Shown here in pieces: positions 45,701-57,000 of a DNA stretch of 64,000 bases; position 1 is the stretch's first letter; each line of letters opens with the position of its first letter. Source of the stretch: Macropodus opercularis (taxonomy: Eukaryota > Chordata > Actinopteri > Anabantiformes > Osphronemidae); contig JAUCMP010000028.1 in the NCBI GenBank assembly GCA_030770545.1, positions 13,039,501 through 13,103,500 on the forward strand, in the 5' to 3' direction. Under the pieces are notes generated by a model, which made no database searches, had not been told where the DNA came from, and saw only the letters and a program-made list of their open reading frames with translations. Position numbers and translations under genes: made by a program.

Positions 45701-46146
45701 TACGTCACATTACTGAGCTAACAGCATAAGCGGCTATGGCGGCTAATGCTGCTGCTACTGTACAGGTTAGCATAGCAGGCTAATGCCGTTAGCACCATGC
45801 TACGAACCAACAGAAGCCGTTTAAAACACATTACTGGGAGTCTACAGCACGTTGAATAAAACATGGACGTAACTACTGATGGACATGACGAGCTCACACC
45901 TGGAAAGAGACTAGTTTCACCTGAAAGATGAGCGAACACAGCTTCCTCATGTCATGTGTGGAAGTAGTGCAACAGGAAGCGACCGCACTTCAACAGAAGC
46001 CGCAGCATAGAGCTCCCTCTGCTGGACGAGCTCTGACACTACGTCTATTTGGAATAATGAGTCTGATGCAGAACTTAGAAGAGAGCACGTTCTGTCTGAA
46101 CCCACCCGTGTTTCATGTGAATAAATGTTCTGGAACATGTGATTGA
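45701..46146 (+). other. Candidate small transcription unit (copy 3)
   Basis: TACGTCA at 45701-45707, ATG at 45736 and the 72-codon frame at 45928-46146 match copies 1 and 2. Confidence 0.22.
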
Positions 46147-47248
46147 CAGGTTTTGCTGATTCTTTCCATGATGAATATCTAAAGGCAGCGACCTCTCAAA
46201 GAACGAGCAACTGCAGGAGGTTGCAAACCTGGAAAAGCATCACAAGCAAACAAAGCATAAGTCTGGTGATGTCACAGGCTAAATGCAGCTACTGCAAAAA
46301 AGTGTTTGCATAGAGATATGAATTACATACAGTGATGGTCACTGAGCAGGTCATTTATTAACAGAGAGATGATATTTTATAGAGCACATTTCATTATTTT
46401 ATTGTTACTTTGTTCTGTCTTGATGTTTATTAAATTCCTGTGACGAATTCTGTTGTTGTCAGAGATGTTCCAACTAAGATGAATTCAGTCAGACACAGAG
46501 TAAGGTCCAAATAATTAAACATGAATACATCAGGATCCGATACATCAGGCACACGTTTCCAAGCATGGAGCTGCTGAGGAGACCAACTTATCGTCACAAG
46601 TTTTGTTAGATACAAAACAACAACCCAAAACCAAATGAGCTAAATAATGACACATTTCTGGAAACCTGTTAAATTATCAGCGTGCGTGATGTAGCCACAA
46701 CAGGCCAGACTGAAGGGAGAAGCCCCTAAAGCAAACAATAAGAAAAGGCTGATGTGCAAGCACCAGGAAAGAAGAAAGCAAAGTCCTGGTGAGGTCAAGA
46801 GGTCACCAGAGAAGAAGGCTTGAATGAATGAAGGCTTTTCTGTCAAGTCTAGATTCTACAACATGTTCATCTGTCAGATGAATATAAGTCCTCAGATGTA
46901 ACTACCTGGAAATAAAAGCCTAAATGTTGGTGACGCTTCTTTCTAGGTGAGATTGTCTGAGAATTGAATCACGGTAACTGGACGTCTTCCTTTGCAGCAG
47001 ATCTACTACTACTGCAAAGGAAATGGTTTAAAGTGGTTTAAAGCGCTTCAAGGAATCAAAATCATGTCATCATTATATAATAAACAGTGTGACATGAAGA
47101 GTAACTACGGGAACGTAAGGCACAAACCAAAATAATACCAATATTATTATTATTATATGTGATTACTGTATAAAACTACGATTATTCTAATGAAGATAAC
47201 TGTCACACGTCCAGTCATTCCACTGACTGAGGGGCTCTGTGAGTCCAT
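46147..47248. other. No gene seen (copy 3)
   Basis: Close match to copy 1 17621-18720. Confidence 0.5.
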
Positions 47249-47264
47249 CCAGCAGGGGGCGCTG
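47249..47264 (+). promoter_or_regulatory. CTCF-like motif (copy 3)
   Basis: CCAGCAGGGGGCGCTG, identical in all three copies. Confidence 0.6.
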
Positions 47265-47520
47265 TAACAGCAGCACTGCTGGGTGCAGCTGATGCTAGAG
47301 CCTGAATCATTGGTGGTTGATGAAGGCCCAGCACGAGCAGCGGTCAGAAGGAAGCAGCTACGCCTGGACTGACTTTCACCGGAACCAACGACTTCAACTC
47401 GTGTGTTTTCAGCCTGAGTTACCGCCACAGCAACTTGCTGCAGTTTCACCGTTTGCCAGTAAGGAGCGTTTATGAAACACAGCGACAAACGACGATTAGC
47501 AGCAGACATTAGCTCACACT

Positions 47521-47582
47521 TGACGCACGTGCGTCAGTGGCTGCCATGGAAACGGAGCGACGACCCAGGCCAGGCTATATAA
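47521..47582 (+). promoter_or_regulatory. Gene X promoter (copy 3)
   Basis: Palindrome at 47521-47536 and TATATAA at 47576-47582 with the same spacing as at 18995. Confidence 0.6.
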
Positions 47583-47606
47583 GGCTGCAGACGCCTGGTT
47601 CCCACC

Positions 47607-47782
47607 AGGCTGCTGGACAAGCTAAAGCTAAAGCTAGCAGCAGCTAACGACAGCACTCGGGCACTGAACTCAACCTCCTGGAAAGCGACCACTCATCTAC
47701 TGGACTCAAACCCACCTGAGCATCTGCTGAGACCAGGCCCCAGAGCAGCGGAGAGTGACCGACAACCACGTCCCCTTGGCAG
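47607..47782 (+). other. Gene X non-coding exon 1 (copy 3)
   Basis: Ends at CTTGGCAG/GTGAGC (47782/47783). It is slightly shorter than at 19081-19274 because about 20 bases after the start are missing. The intron to 48682 contains a (TTA)n run near 48311 and no other gene. Confidence 0.5.
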
Positions 47783-48683
47783 GTGAGCGAAGACCTGCTT
47801 CTGGTCTGTTAGCCTCCATTAGCAGCAGCCATTGAAGCTCTTTAAACGCAGAGGAATCTCCTCATCTGAAGCGGGAGACACGTTTAATGGCTTTATTATT
47901 ATTCACCGCTAACATGGCTTTGAACGTGTGTATTAATTATGTGAATCATTTGGCTAAGGTGTAGATTTTAAAAGTTATTTGGGGTTTTAAAAATTCCTAA
48001 AATGCGTTTCGTGGTCACCATGGAGACGCGGAGACGCCAGCACGCGCTCAGGCCCTTTTCTATGGTCGCTCCCTGACTGGACTGGTGCTGCTGATCAGTT
48101 CTGGTGGTGACTGGAAAACATGCACTAAACTAGAGATTCCTGAAAACCAGAAAGGTTTGAATGGAAAGTTGGTCTAAATGTTACAAAGCTTTAATCAAAC
48201 GAGCCCAATGAACTTTACACTAATTGATTTAGGAGAAACACGTGATTTATTGTTTGATTAGTTTTGAGCTTCATGTCTCCTACACAAACCGTGAGTTGAT
48301 ACTTATGTGAGTTATTATTATTATTATTAATAGTATTATTATATGTTTTGCATGATATGCAAAAATGCAATTTAGCAGTAAGTTATTTTACAGCAAGTTG
48401 GTTCTTAGTGAATAATTCATAAACATAATGTGAATTCGACATGAAAGGTAAAACAATGGACAATAGTGAAAGTTGTGACTTGATATTTTACTTGTGGCTC
48501 AAAATGACGATGAACGTTAACTGGCCGTGTTGTTGACACATGTTTGCAGTAACAGTTGCACCAGGCTCCTACAGTGACTTCGTCCGTAACTGACTTATGT
48601 CTGCTTTCCTCTGTCACCAACAAAGGATGTCCTGGGAAGTTGTTGCCGTACTAAGTGTTCTGGTGCTTTGTCCTTTTCTAAGG

Positions 48684-49226
48684 ATGGACGAGCTGTTCCT
48701 CAACGACCTGGACGACCGCGCAGAGGAAACCGACAGCGAGTGGGAAGACGATGACGATGAGGACGTGTGGGAGGACGTAGTGGGCTGGGACGACTCCGAT
48801 TCTGGTTATGGTTCCATGACCGAAGACGAGGACGACCTGCGCCCCCCTCCCCTTGTCCAGCAGCTGCCACCAGACTCCGGTCTGGAACAGGAGGAACGGC
48901 CGGTTCCTGAGGTAAGTGTGGAACCGGCCGTTCCTCCTGTGGCTGCTGCTGGTCCTCCTCTTCCTCCTCCTCCTCCTCTGGTCCCACCCAGGTCTCCTCT
49001 CTCTGCTCCCTCGACGTCAGGACTTCGGTCTGCGACGAAGAGGAGCAGGGAAGAGAGCGACCTGGAGCAGGTAAGTACAGCAGGTAAGAGGCAGCGTGTG
49101 GATGCTGAGGACGACCTCGAGGAACCTCAGCCGTCGACTTCGACGGGCCTCAGATCCTCTACACCCTGGATGCACTGGACGGGTCTTCACCACACAAGCT
49201 GGACTGATGACAGCGACTCTGACTAG
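48684..49226 (+). CDS. Gene X, copy 3: acidic/proline-rich protein, 180 codons
   Basis: Full-length paralogue of 20192-20737 with its own TATA promoter and leader. It begins MDELFLNDLDD and ends DDSDSD. Its acidic run is shorter by two residues and gains are balanced in the proline stretch, where one residue is Leu. Substitutions near the C-terminus give HWTGLHHTSW instead of HWMGLHHTGW. All differences keep the frame open. The stop TAG (49224-49226) is followed by a copy-3-specific palindrome. Function unknown; the composition suggests a disordered nuclear or scaffold protein, by inference only. Confidence 0.6.
   Translation: MDELFLNDLDDRAEETDSEWEDDDDEDVWEDVVGWDDSDSGYGSMTEDEDDLRPPPLVQQLPPDSGLEQEERPVPEVSVEPAVPPVAAAGPPLPPPPPLVPPRSPLSAPSTSGLRSATKRSREESDLEQVSTAGKRQRVDAEDDLEEPQPSTSTGLRSSTPWMHWTGLHHTSWTDDSDSD
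48887..48940 (+). repeat. Perfect 21-bp inverted repeat inside gene X (copy 3)
   Basis: Arms 48887-48907 and 48920-48940, loop with GAGGTAAGT. Identical in the three copies. Confidence 0.9.
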
Positions 49227-49235
49227 TTTAGTCAG

Positions 49236-49286
49236 ACTTGCCTGACAGGACTCTGACTAGTTTAGTCAGAGTCCTGTCAGGCAAGT
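49236..49286. repeat. Perfect 22-bp palindrome just 3' of gene X (copy 3 only)
   Basis: Arms 49236-49257 and 49265-49286 flank the 7-base loop TAGTTTA. Copies 1 and 2 have only the inner 9-bp stem (for example 491-499 with 507-515). Copy 3 gained an inverted copy of the downstream bases. Confidence 0.9.
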
Positions 49287-49443
49287 CTCAGCCTGGGAGG
49301 TTGAAGCGTGGAGACTTCCACCAGTGTCTCTAAGGTCTAGAGAATATGCTCCCTCTGAAACAGAGAGGAGCAGGTTAGAGGTTAGTGGTGAAGAGGTTGG
49401 TCCCAGATCCTTTATGTCCAGGAGGCGCTGGACTCGTTTTATC

Positions 49444-49835
49444 TAAAGTTAAGTTAAGTTACAGTAGGTTAAGTTAAGTTAAAGTAGTTTATGTTTAGTT
49501 AAGTTAAGTTACAGTAGGTTAAGTTACAGTAGGTTGAGTTAAGTTACAGTAGTTTATGTTTAGTTAAGTTAAGTTATGTTACAGTAGGTTGAGTTAAGTT
49601 TCTGTGTGTTAGTTAGGTTAAAGTTTATGCATATTTTGTTAAGTTAAGATAAGTTAAGTTAAGTTAAGATAAGTTAAGTTAGGTTAAGTTAAATATATCG
49701 TTGGGTTAATAAAGATTAAGTTTCTGTGTAACAGGTTAGGCTAAGTTAACTTACATTTAATAAGTTAAGATAAATTGAGTTAGGTTTACTTAAGTTAAAT
49801 GTTTTAAGTTAGGTGAAGATAAGTTAGGTTCAGCT
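49444..49835. repeat. AAGTT-type tandem repeat (copy 3)
   Basis: Counterpart of 687-1070. It combines the unit number of copy 1 at its start with the GTGAAGATAAGTTAG unit of copy 2 near its end. An AATAAA is at about 49709. Confidence 0.85.
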
Positions 49836-49934
49836 GATGTGTTACTAAAGGTAAGTATCAGTTTTTGTTGTACTTGTTTCAATGTACTGTTCATGTGATT
49901 TTAAGTTGACCTCACTAACGTTTGTGTTCTAGTT

Positions 49935-50100
49935 TTTCTCCTCCTTGAACCGACACCTTATCGCGGTGGAGGAGTTTGTGTGCCCGCGTGACCCTAGGAG
50001 CTGTGTTGTCAGGGCTAAACCCATGACAAACAGGTCCTAGGCGACGGGCCAGACTAAGAGCGGTTCATCTCTCTCAGTAGGAGCCGGTGCCATGTAGGTC
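49935..50100. mobile_element. Dispersed teleost repeat fragment (copy 3)
   Basis: Counterpart of 1155-1320. Confidence 0.3.
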
Positions 50101-50376
50101 GGTAGCAGCGGGAGGAGGCCCAGAGGAAGACCAGGACTCACTGTCAGCCAGCCTGGGAAGGTTAAAGGTCATTACACCTGATGCTGACACGTGCTACTGA
50201 TGGGGCTTTATTTAGTGCTTCGAGACATTTACACAAAGTCCTGAAAGAGAACTTTCTGAGCAGCTGGACTCTGTTGCAGCATCTTTTGCCTTTCGCTCCA
50301 TAACCTCGGTTAATATCTATGTGTTGTTTCATGAGCATTCCAGCCGCTGACACTTTCATCCTGTCTCTGCTTTCAG

Positions 50377-50635
50377 GACCAGTACAGAACCACGGCTCAT
50401 CTGCAGGATTGAGGAGCGGTGTGATCGCCTTCCTCTTCATGTGCTGCTTTTGTTAGAAGTGGTTCCAGAATCATTGGACCAGCGGTCAGAGCCCTCTTCA
50501 CCCTCCACCTTTGCCCCTAGGGACTCCGCTCACGGCCAGGCCTGGACGCCCCCTCGCCCCCCACCCCTTTACCCCCAACCATCACCGAAGCTCAGTAACA
50601 AAGCATCAGCACAGCATCATAGTCCTGCGTCCTGA
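50377..50635 (+). other. Candidate proline-rich 3' exon of gene X (copy 3)
   Basis: Counterpart of 1605-1863 with the CTTTCAG acceptor and the same open Ser/Pro-rich frame. Confidence 0.25.
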
Positions 50636-51959
50636 TGCGTAGACACAAGTGGGAAACGTTCAGGTAACAGAAAGTATTAACTCCTTTTCTCTGTTGGCAT
50701 GTGTGGACGTCCAGAACTCGGCTGTATCTCATACATCACCATCTACCAAGACTTCAGTTCAGGCGACGTGGACGCCAGATGTATCAGGAAGTGGTAAATC
50801 CATTCAGTTCTCGTATGGCTTCAGTTCAGTTTTGTTTTTTATTGCCTTACAGAGTAAACTAAATCTATTATATACAACTGAACAGAGCTACTGCTCTACT
50901 ATACATTAACTATGATTCGTTTTTAAATGCATACGCAAAAACTTGCTGCTGCTTTGTTGTCTGCTTTAGCTGTTGGACAAGCTTCCATCCATCTACTGAG
51001 CCTCCAGTCTACTACAAACAGGTATTTATTCCTCCCACCCTGTCCATCATGTCCACATAATCCATCATCAGACGTCAGGAACAGGAACATGAGCTATTGG
51101 ACGGGTAAATGTTGTCCTGACATTATGTTTAGGACACTGTGGGCATCGTGCCAGCTCTCTGTCCACCATTGGTGTAACGTAAGGTGACCACCACTCGGTC
51201 TGTAGTTTCCTCAACACCTGTCCTCTGGTTCTTGCATTTTCTTTATGGCAAAAGGTTACAATGACAAAGGTACAAATACAAAATGTCCCTGACTACTTCT
51301 CCACAGAGCAGGTGAGGAGCAGCTTTTCTAACAGGCTCCTTTGGACCCAGAGTCTCTCTTCTGTCTATTTTTGTCTGCTAAATTATTGCCCTTTGTTCTC
51401 CAAGAGTCGTTTCTCTGGTTTGCAGGACATTTTAATATTCTAACTCTTTTGGTAGCTGCATGGCCTGAATCAATTGTCCTGTACTATTGGATTAGTTGCT
51501 CTTACATCATGCACTAACCTATAGTCACTGGTGTTTAGCTTTCTTTTGGGAAAGATTACTCCTTGTTTTAATCAATACTCCTGCTTCTATTAATCCTTCT
51601 ATTGCTTCTTTTATAAGTGGATTTTTTCAGTGTGTTAATCTTATTCCTGCTTTAACTTTAAACTGTGGAGGAGCAGCAGATTTAACTCATCCTACATCTG
51701 TTTTGTGTGTTGACCACATGTGAGGGTACCTGCTTTAACTGCTCTTCAGGCTCTTCTGTCAGTGACATTTGACTTATCACTTCATCAGCTTGTCTGCAGG
51801 TAATTTTAACAAAACAATCAGAAGAAATTTGAATGTATTGACAATCAGTAGGAAGCTACTCACCAGCTACTCCCAAGTCATGTGACTCATTTTCTTCTGC
51901 TATGAGCAGAGTGACGTGTGGTGCTGATCCTGAAACTTGAAACCATTCTTGATGTCTTT
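50636..51959. other. No gene seen
   Basis: Matches copy 2 22097-23400. Short open frames lack recognisable domains. Confidence 0.5.
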
Positions 51960-53032
51960 CAAGAAGCTTGACCATAGCTGCTGCTCCTTCAGGGACTTTA
52001 TTTATCTATCAGCTCATCCCAGCATTTTGCGTAGTTGTCCTGACTCTGATCACCATCATCATCATGGTGCAGTGGAGAGAAAGAGTTGGTCCTTGAGCTT
52101 TCTCAGTTCTTCTGTCTGAGCTGCGTGAGACTTCCTGCCAGAGCCTTACTCTGCTCTTCAACATGTTGTTTTTCAGCTCTGTACACTTCCACACATGTTC
52201 AGAGAACATAGGAGCCTCCATTGCCATTAATCCAACCACATCATCATGTTTCTTCCTGACTTCTTCTGGCCTGGCTTTCTGCACCTTCAGCTTGAGGAGT
52301 GTTTTAGTGGTTTCATTTGGACTCCATTCATTTCCAGTTTCCAACTGTCAATTTTCCACTTTGTCTGGAATTCCTGGAGGAACTGTGCAGGACTCTCTCC
52401 ATCTTTAAAGTTGCGTTTCCAGTGTGGACCTATTTTAGGAGGGAATGTGGCTGGAAGTGCTTCCATATCTCTTGTGGCCAGATGGTGAGTCATCATAGTC
52501 ATTGTTGAGACCTTTCCTGTTTTTCCTTCCTCCAGGATTTTTTTATCACCTGTCTCACTTTCTGCATCAGTAGGGCTTTGATGTCTCTCATGGTGATGTC
52601 ACTTGTGTTTTCTTCCAGAGCTCTAATCCATTTGTCAGCTCCATCAGCTAGAGCTGGAAGACAGTTCACTAGTCCTGTCAAGTCCATGAAGTTCCACAGC
52701 ACTTATCTGTCCTGCTGTTGGGGTCCTTCACTAAGCAGTGGTGCCATGTAGCTGAGTGATTCCTTCTCTTCCTCCCTGTCAGACCTCTGCTCAGATTCCT
52801 CTGAGTCGTGGTGGTACTTTAAAAGTGATCTATTCCTCAGTTTCATGAATCTCTTCTCTTTCTCAGGGGCAGCTAGGAGCCTTTTCTCCATTTCCACTCT
52901 GTAGGTTTTTGGCTTTTTATTCTTGATGAGTCTATTTTGTTTCATTTCTTGCTTCTCCTCTTCCTGAATCATTGGTTGCTGCAGCTTTTCTATGCACTTA
53001 GTCGCATCTCGTGGGGACATTGTATGAGTCAT
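51960..53032 (-). mobile_element. Endogenous retroviral-like gag relic (copy 3)
   Basis: Counterpart of 23400-24504. A single base change turns a Tyr codon (TAT) of copy 2 into a TAA stop near 52702, splitting the longest frame into 52703-53032 and 52499-52702. The downstream part (52009-52344) carries KKHDDVVGLMAMEAPMFSEH. The flank at 53033-53387 holds nothing identifiable. Confidence 0.6.
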
Positions 53033-53656
53033 TTTATTGTTGGTGTAACCTGGTTATACTTGTGCTTCTATACTTTTGTTATAATTACACAAAATGTGTT
53101 TGTAGCATTGGTTTCAGTGTTAATCCTGATAGCATAGAAGAAGTCCTTTTTTCTATTATTTCTTCTTTGTTGGTGTTTTATTTTCATTGGCTATCTATAT
53201 GGGTTGCAGCCCCTGACTCTCCCCTTTCTGTACGATCCTGCGGTGGGAGGGGTGGGTGCTGCTTTACTCGTCTCTTTATATTTTCATACTTTTATATTAA
53301 TTTGTGTTACTTAATTTCTTTATTGTCATTATATCTGTCATTACTGTTTTATGTGAATATGTTGATTTATTTTAGCTTCATTTTCTGACTGTTGCTTCAG
53401 GGGACTGATGATTGGCTGACTGACGGTAAGCGTATCGCGTCACTTCCTGTCACCGAGGTTTCCTGCTGGTCTGTTGCTGGTCGCAGCAGCGTTTTTTGCT
53501 AAACAAATCTCCTCACTTTTATCTCTTTACTGTTACTTCGAGTGCCTAAGGGTCGCACGCTTGTAATACTCAAGCACCTTATTCCCCTCTCATTAAAAGC
53601 ACTGCTAATTCCGTAGCTTTCTGGTCTTTTCGGCTAAGCTAGCTTAACTTTCTGCC

Positions 53657-54516
53657 ATGGCTTCCCTGTCTTCTCCTTCTTTTTCTTGCTCGGTGTGCCT
53701 TATGTTTAGCTCGTCCTCTGCCTCCATTAGTGTTAATGGTATCTGTAATAAGTGTGAGATAGTGGCAGCGCTGGAGGCGAGGCTGACTGATTTGGAATCT
53801 CGGCTCCGCACTGTGGAAAACCAGTCAGCTAGTCAGGCCCCGCTAGCTAGTGCGGAGCCTCCTAGCTTAGCTGCTAATCGTCCCTCAGTGGGTCCCGAGC
53901 AGCCGGGATGTGACTGGGTGACGGTTCGTAGGAGTCGTAGTTCTAGGCAGTCGCCCACGGTTCACCACCAGCCGCTTCACGTTTCAAACAGATTTTCCCC
54001 ACTCAGCGACACACCCGCTGAGAAACCCACCCTGATCATTGGTGACTCCATAGTCAGAAACGTGAAGTTAGAGACGCCAGCGGTCATAGTTAAGTGCATC
54101 CCTGGGGCCAGAGCAGCGACATCCAGTCTTACCTGAAGCTCCTGCATAAGGATAAGCGTAAATACAGTAAGATCGTAATACACGCAGGAACTAATGACTC
54201 CCGGTTACGCCAATCGGAAGTCACTAAAACTAACATTGAGTCGGTGTGTTCGTTTGCCAAAACGATGTCGGACTCCGTAGTTTTCTCTGGACCCCTCCCC
54301 AATGTGACCAGCGACGACATGTTTAGCCGCCTGTCGTCGCTTCACCGCTGGCTGTCTAGGTGGTGTCCAGCAAACGATGTGGGCTTTGTAGACAATTGGA
54401 GCAGTTTTTGGGGAAAACCTGGGCTGATTAGAAGAGACGGCGTCCATCCCACCTTGGATGGAGCGTCTCTGCTCTCTAGTAACATGGCCAAGTTGATTAG
54501 ACTCCCTAAACCATGA
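53657..54516 (+). pseudogene. LINE ORF1: zinc-ribbon/coiled-coil/esterase protein, frameshifted
   Basis: ATG at 53657 (CCATGG context) opens a protein with a C-x2-C...C-x2-C pair (CSVCLM and CNKC), a heptad-like LEARLTDLESRLRTVE coiled coil, then an SGNH/GDSL-type esterase: IIGDSIVRN holds the nucleophile Ser, HAGTNDSRL the Asn block, and RRDGVHPTLDG the Asp-His pair. This layout is typical of CR1/L2-group ORF1. The frame shifts between 54094 and 54136, apparently through one lost base, so the esterase is split over two frames. Confidence 0.75.
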
Positions 54517-54519
54517 CCC

Positions 54520-57000
54520 AGAGTGGAGCCCAGGACGCAGAGTCGCAGTCTTACACGCCTCTCTGCAGACTCTCAGCCGCCACCCGCTCGTAGCTGTAAC
54601 ACTCCCATCGAGACTGTGTCTGCTCCCCGACCACCTAAATTATATAAATCACAAATAAATAAAAGAGGAGTGATTCACAGGAATCTAATAAACATCAAGA
54701 CAGCTCCTCTTACAGAACAAAGTAACAATAAAATAATTAAATGTGGTCTATTAAATATCAGATCTCTCTCTTCTAAATCCCTGTTAATAAATGACTTGAT
54801 AAGTGACCATCACATAGATTTATTTAGTCTCACTGAAACCTGGCTGCAGCAGGATGAATACGTTTGTCTGAATGAGTCAACTCCAACCAGTCACATCAAC
54901 CATCATATTCCTAGAAGTTCAGGTAGAGGTGGAGGAGTAGCAGCAATATATAACTCAGATTTATTAATTATTCCTAGCCCTAAACATAACTATAATTCTT
55001 TTGAGAGCCTCACTCTGAGCCTTTCTCTCTCAGACTGTAAAACCCAGAAACCAGTTGTGTTCTGTGTTGTCTACCGTCCTCCTGGTCCATATTCAGAGTT
55101 CTTAACTGAATTCTCAGAGTTTTTATCTAACTTAGTTCTCAGCACAGATAAAGTGATTGTAGTGGGCGACTTTAACATTCATGTAGATGTTGACAGTAAC
55201 TGTCTCAACATTGCATTTAATTCACTACTGGATTCTATTGGTTTTAGTCAGCATGTGAATGAACCCACTCACTGTCTTAATCATACTCTCGATCTTGTCC
55301 TGACTTATGGGGTTGAGATTGATCATTTAAAAGTTCTGCCTCAAAACCCTCTGTTATCTGACCATTTCTTAATAACGTTTGAATTTACCATAACAGACCT
55401 GACAACAGTTGGAAATAAGTTCTATTACAGCAGATGTTTATCTGATGATGCTGTTATTAGATTTAAGGAGATGATTCCATCATCTTTTGTCTCATTCCCT
55501 TGTAGCTACACAGAGGAGAGCAGTCATCTGAATCATGAGCAGGTAGATTGTCTTGTTGATGGTGCTGCAGCTTCACTGCGTACAATTTTAGACACTGTTG
55601 CTCCTCTGAAGAAGAAGCCAGTGAATCAGAGGAGGTTAGCTCCATGGTATAACTCAGAGATCCGCAGCCTTAAGCAGAGGACTCGAAAACTAGAAAGATT
55701 GTGGCGTTCCAACAAATTAGGTGAATCCTGTCTAGCATGGAAAAACAGTTTAATACTATATAAAAAAGCACTTCGGGTTGCTAGAACCACATACTATTCA
55801 TCATTAATTGAGGAAAATAAAAACAACCCCAGGTTTCTTTTCAGCACTGTAGCCAGGCTGACTAAGAGTCATAGTTGTGTTGAGCCTAGTGTCCCTTTAA
55901 ATCTCAGCAGCAACGACTTTATGAATTTCTTTACCAATAAAATCATAACCATTAGAGAAAAGATTTATCAGAATCTGTCAACAAAAGTCATAAACCGATC
56001 TGCAGATCCAACAGCCTTAGATCTGCTGGTTAGACCTATGTCTTACTTAAACTGTTTTTCCCCCATAGATCACACTGAGTTAACTTCAATAATTAACTCT
56101 GCTAAACCAGCTACTTGTCTCTTAGACCCAATCCCAACCAGATTACTCAAAGAAATTCTTCCATTAATCAGCACGTCCATATTAAATCAAATCAACCAAT
56201 CGCTGGTTACAGGCCACGTACCACAGGCTTTTAAAGTTGCTGTGGTCAAACCTTTATTGAAAAAACCTACTCTTGACCCTAGAGAACTTGCAAATTATAG
56301 GCCTATATCCAATCTGCCCTTTATTTCTAAAGTTCTTGAAAAAACCGTAGCTAAACAATTATGTGACCACTTGCGTAGAAATGACCTATATGAAGATTTC
56401 CAGTCAGGATTCAGATTACATCATAGCACAGAAACAGCTCTGATTAGAGTCACTAATGATCTTCTCACAGCTTCAGACAATGGTCTAGTTTCTGTACTTG
56501 TCCTGTTAGATCTTAGTGCAGCATTTGATACGATAGATCACAAGATTCTATTGCAGAGACTGGAACATAGCATTGGGATTAAAGGAAAAGCACTGGGATG
56601 GTTTAAGTCTTAACTGTTGAACAGATTCCAATTCGTCCATGTTCATGATCAATCTTCCATCCGCACAGGAATTAACTTTGGAGTTCCACAGGGTTCTGTG
56701 CTTGGTCCAATACTTTTCAGTCTTTACATGTCTCCCCTTGGTAATATTATTAGAAAACATTCTATAAATTTCCACTGCTATGCAGATGATACTCAGTTAT
56801 ATTTGTCCATGAAACCAGAGGAAACAAACCAATTAGTCAAACTTCAAACTTGTTTAAATGATATCAAATCCTGGATGTCCCATAACTTTCTCCAACTGAA
56901 TTCAGATAAAACTGAGGTTATTATAATTGGTGCTAAAAACCAGAGAGACTCTTTATTGAATCAGATTGTTACTCTGGATGACATAAGTTTGGACAAGTAG
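54520..57000 (+). pseudogene. LINE ORF2: AP endonuclease and reverse transcriptase, broken and truncated
   Basis: Lies in the same frame as the ORF1 C-terminal part, separated from it only by the TGA at 54514-54516. I see no clear ATG at its head. Endonuclease motifs: CGLLNIRSLSSKS, LTETWLQQDE, VVGDFNIHVD and LLSDHFLITF. RT motifs: ANYRPISNLPFISKVLEK, LLDLSAAFDTIDHKIL (motif A), GVPQGSVLGPILFSLYMSPL (motif B) and YADDTQLYLS (motif C). A TAA at 56611-56613 interrupts the frame between motifs A and B. The frame resumes at once and ends at 57000 without the thumb region. Confidence 0.85.

Larger units (their letters stand above)
44284..53387. repeat. Segmental duplication, copy 3 (unit tail plus next unit head)
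   Basis: 44284 matches copy 1 at 15374, and 53387 matches copy 2 at 24859. It runs unbroken across the unit junction, including a full gene X. Copy 3 lacks about 460 bp of copy 1 (15842-16300 equivalent) near 44770, and a short stretch near 51998. Confidence 0.92.
53388..57000 (+). mobile_element. L2-type LINE, 5' part long, 3' end missing
   Basis: Homology with copies 1 and 2 stops at 53387 and LINE sequence begins, with about 270 bases of 5' UTR, ORF1 and ORF2. RT ends abruptly near 56997 after LDDISLDK. No thumb or C-terminal region, 3' UTR or tail follows, and the other side of the segmental duplication does not resume. LINEs normally lose their 5' end, so the missing 3' end points to a later deletion or rearrangement. 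Confidence 0.8.
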
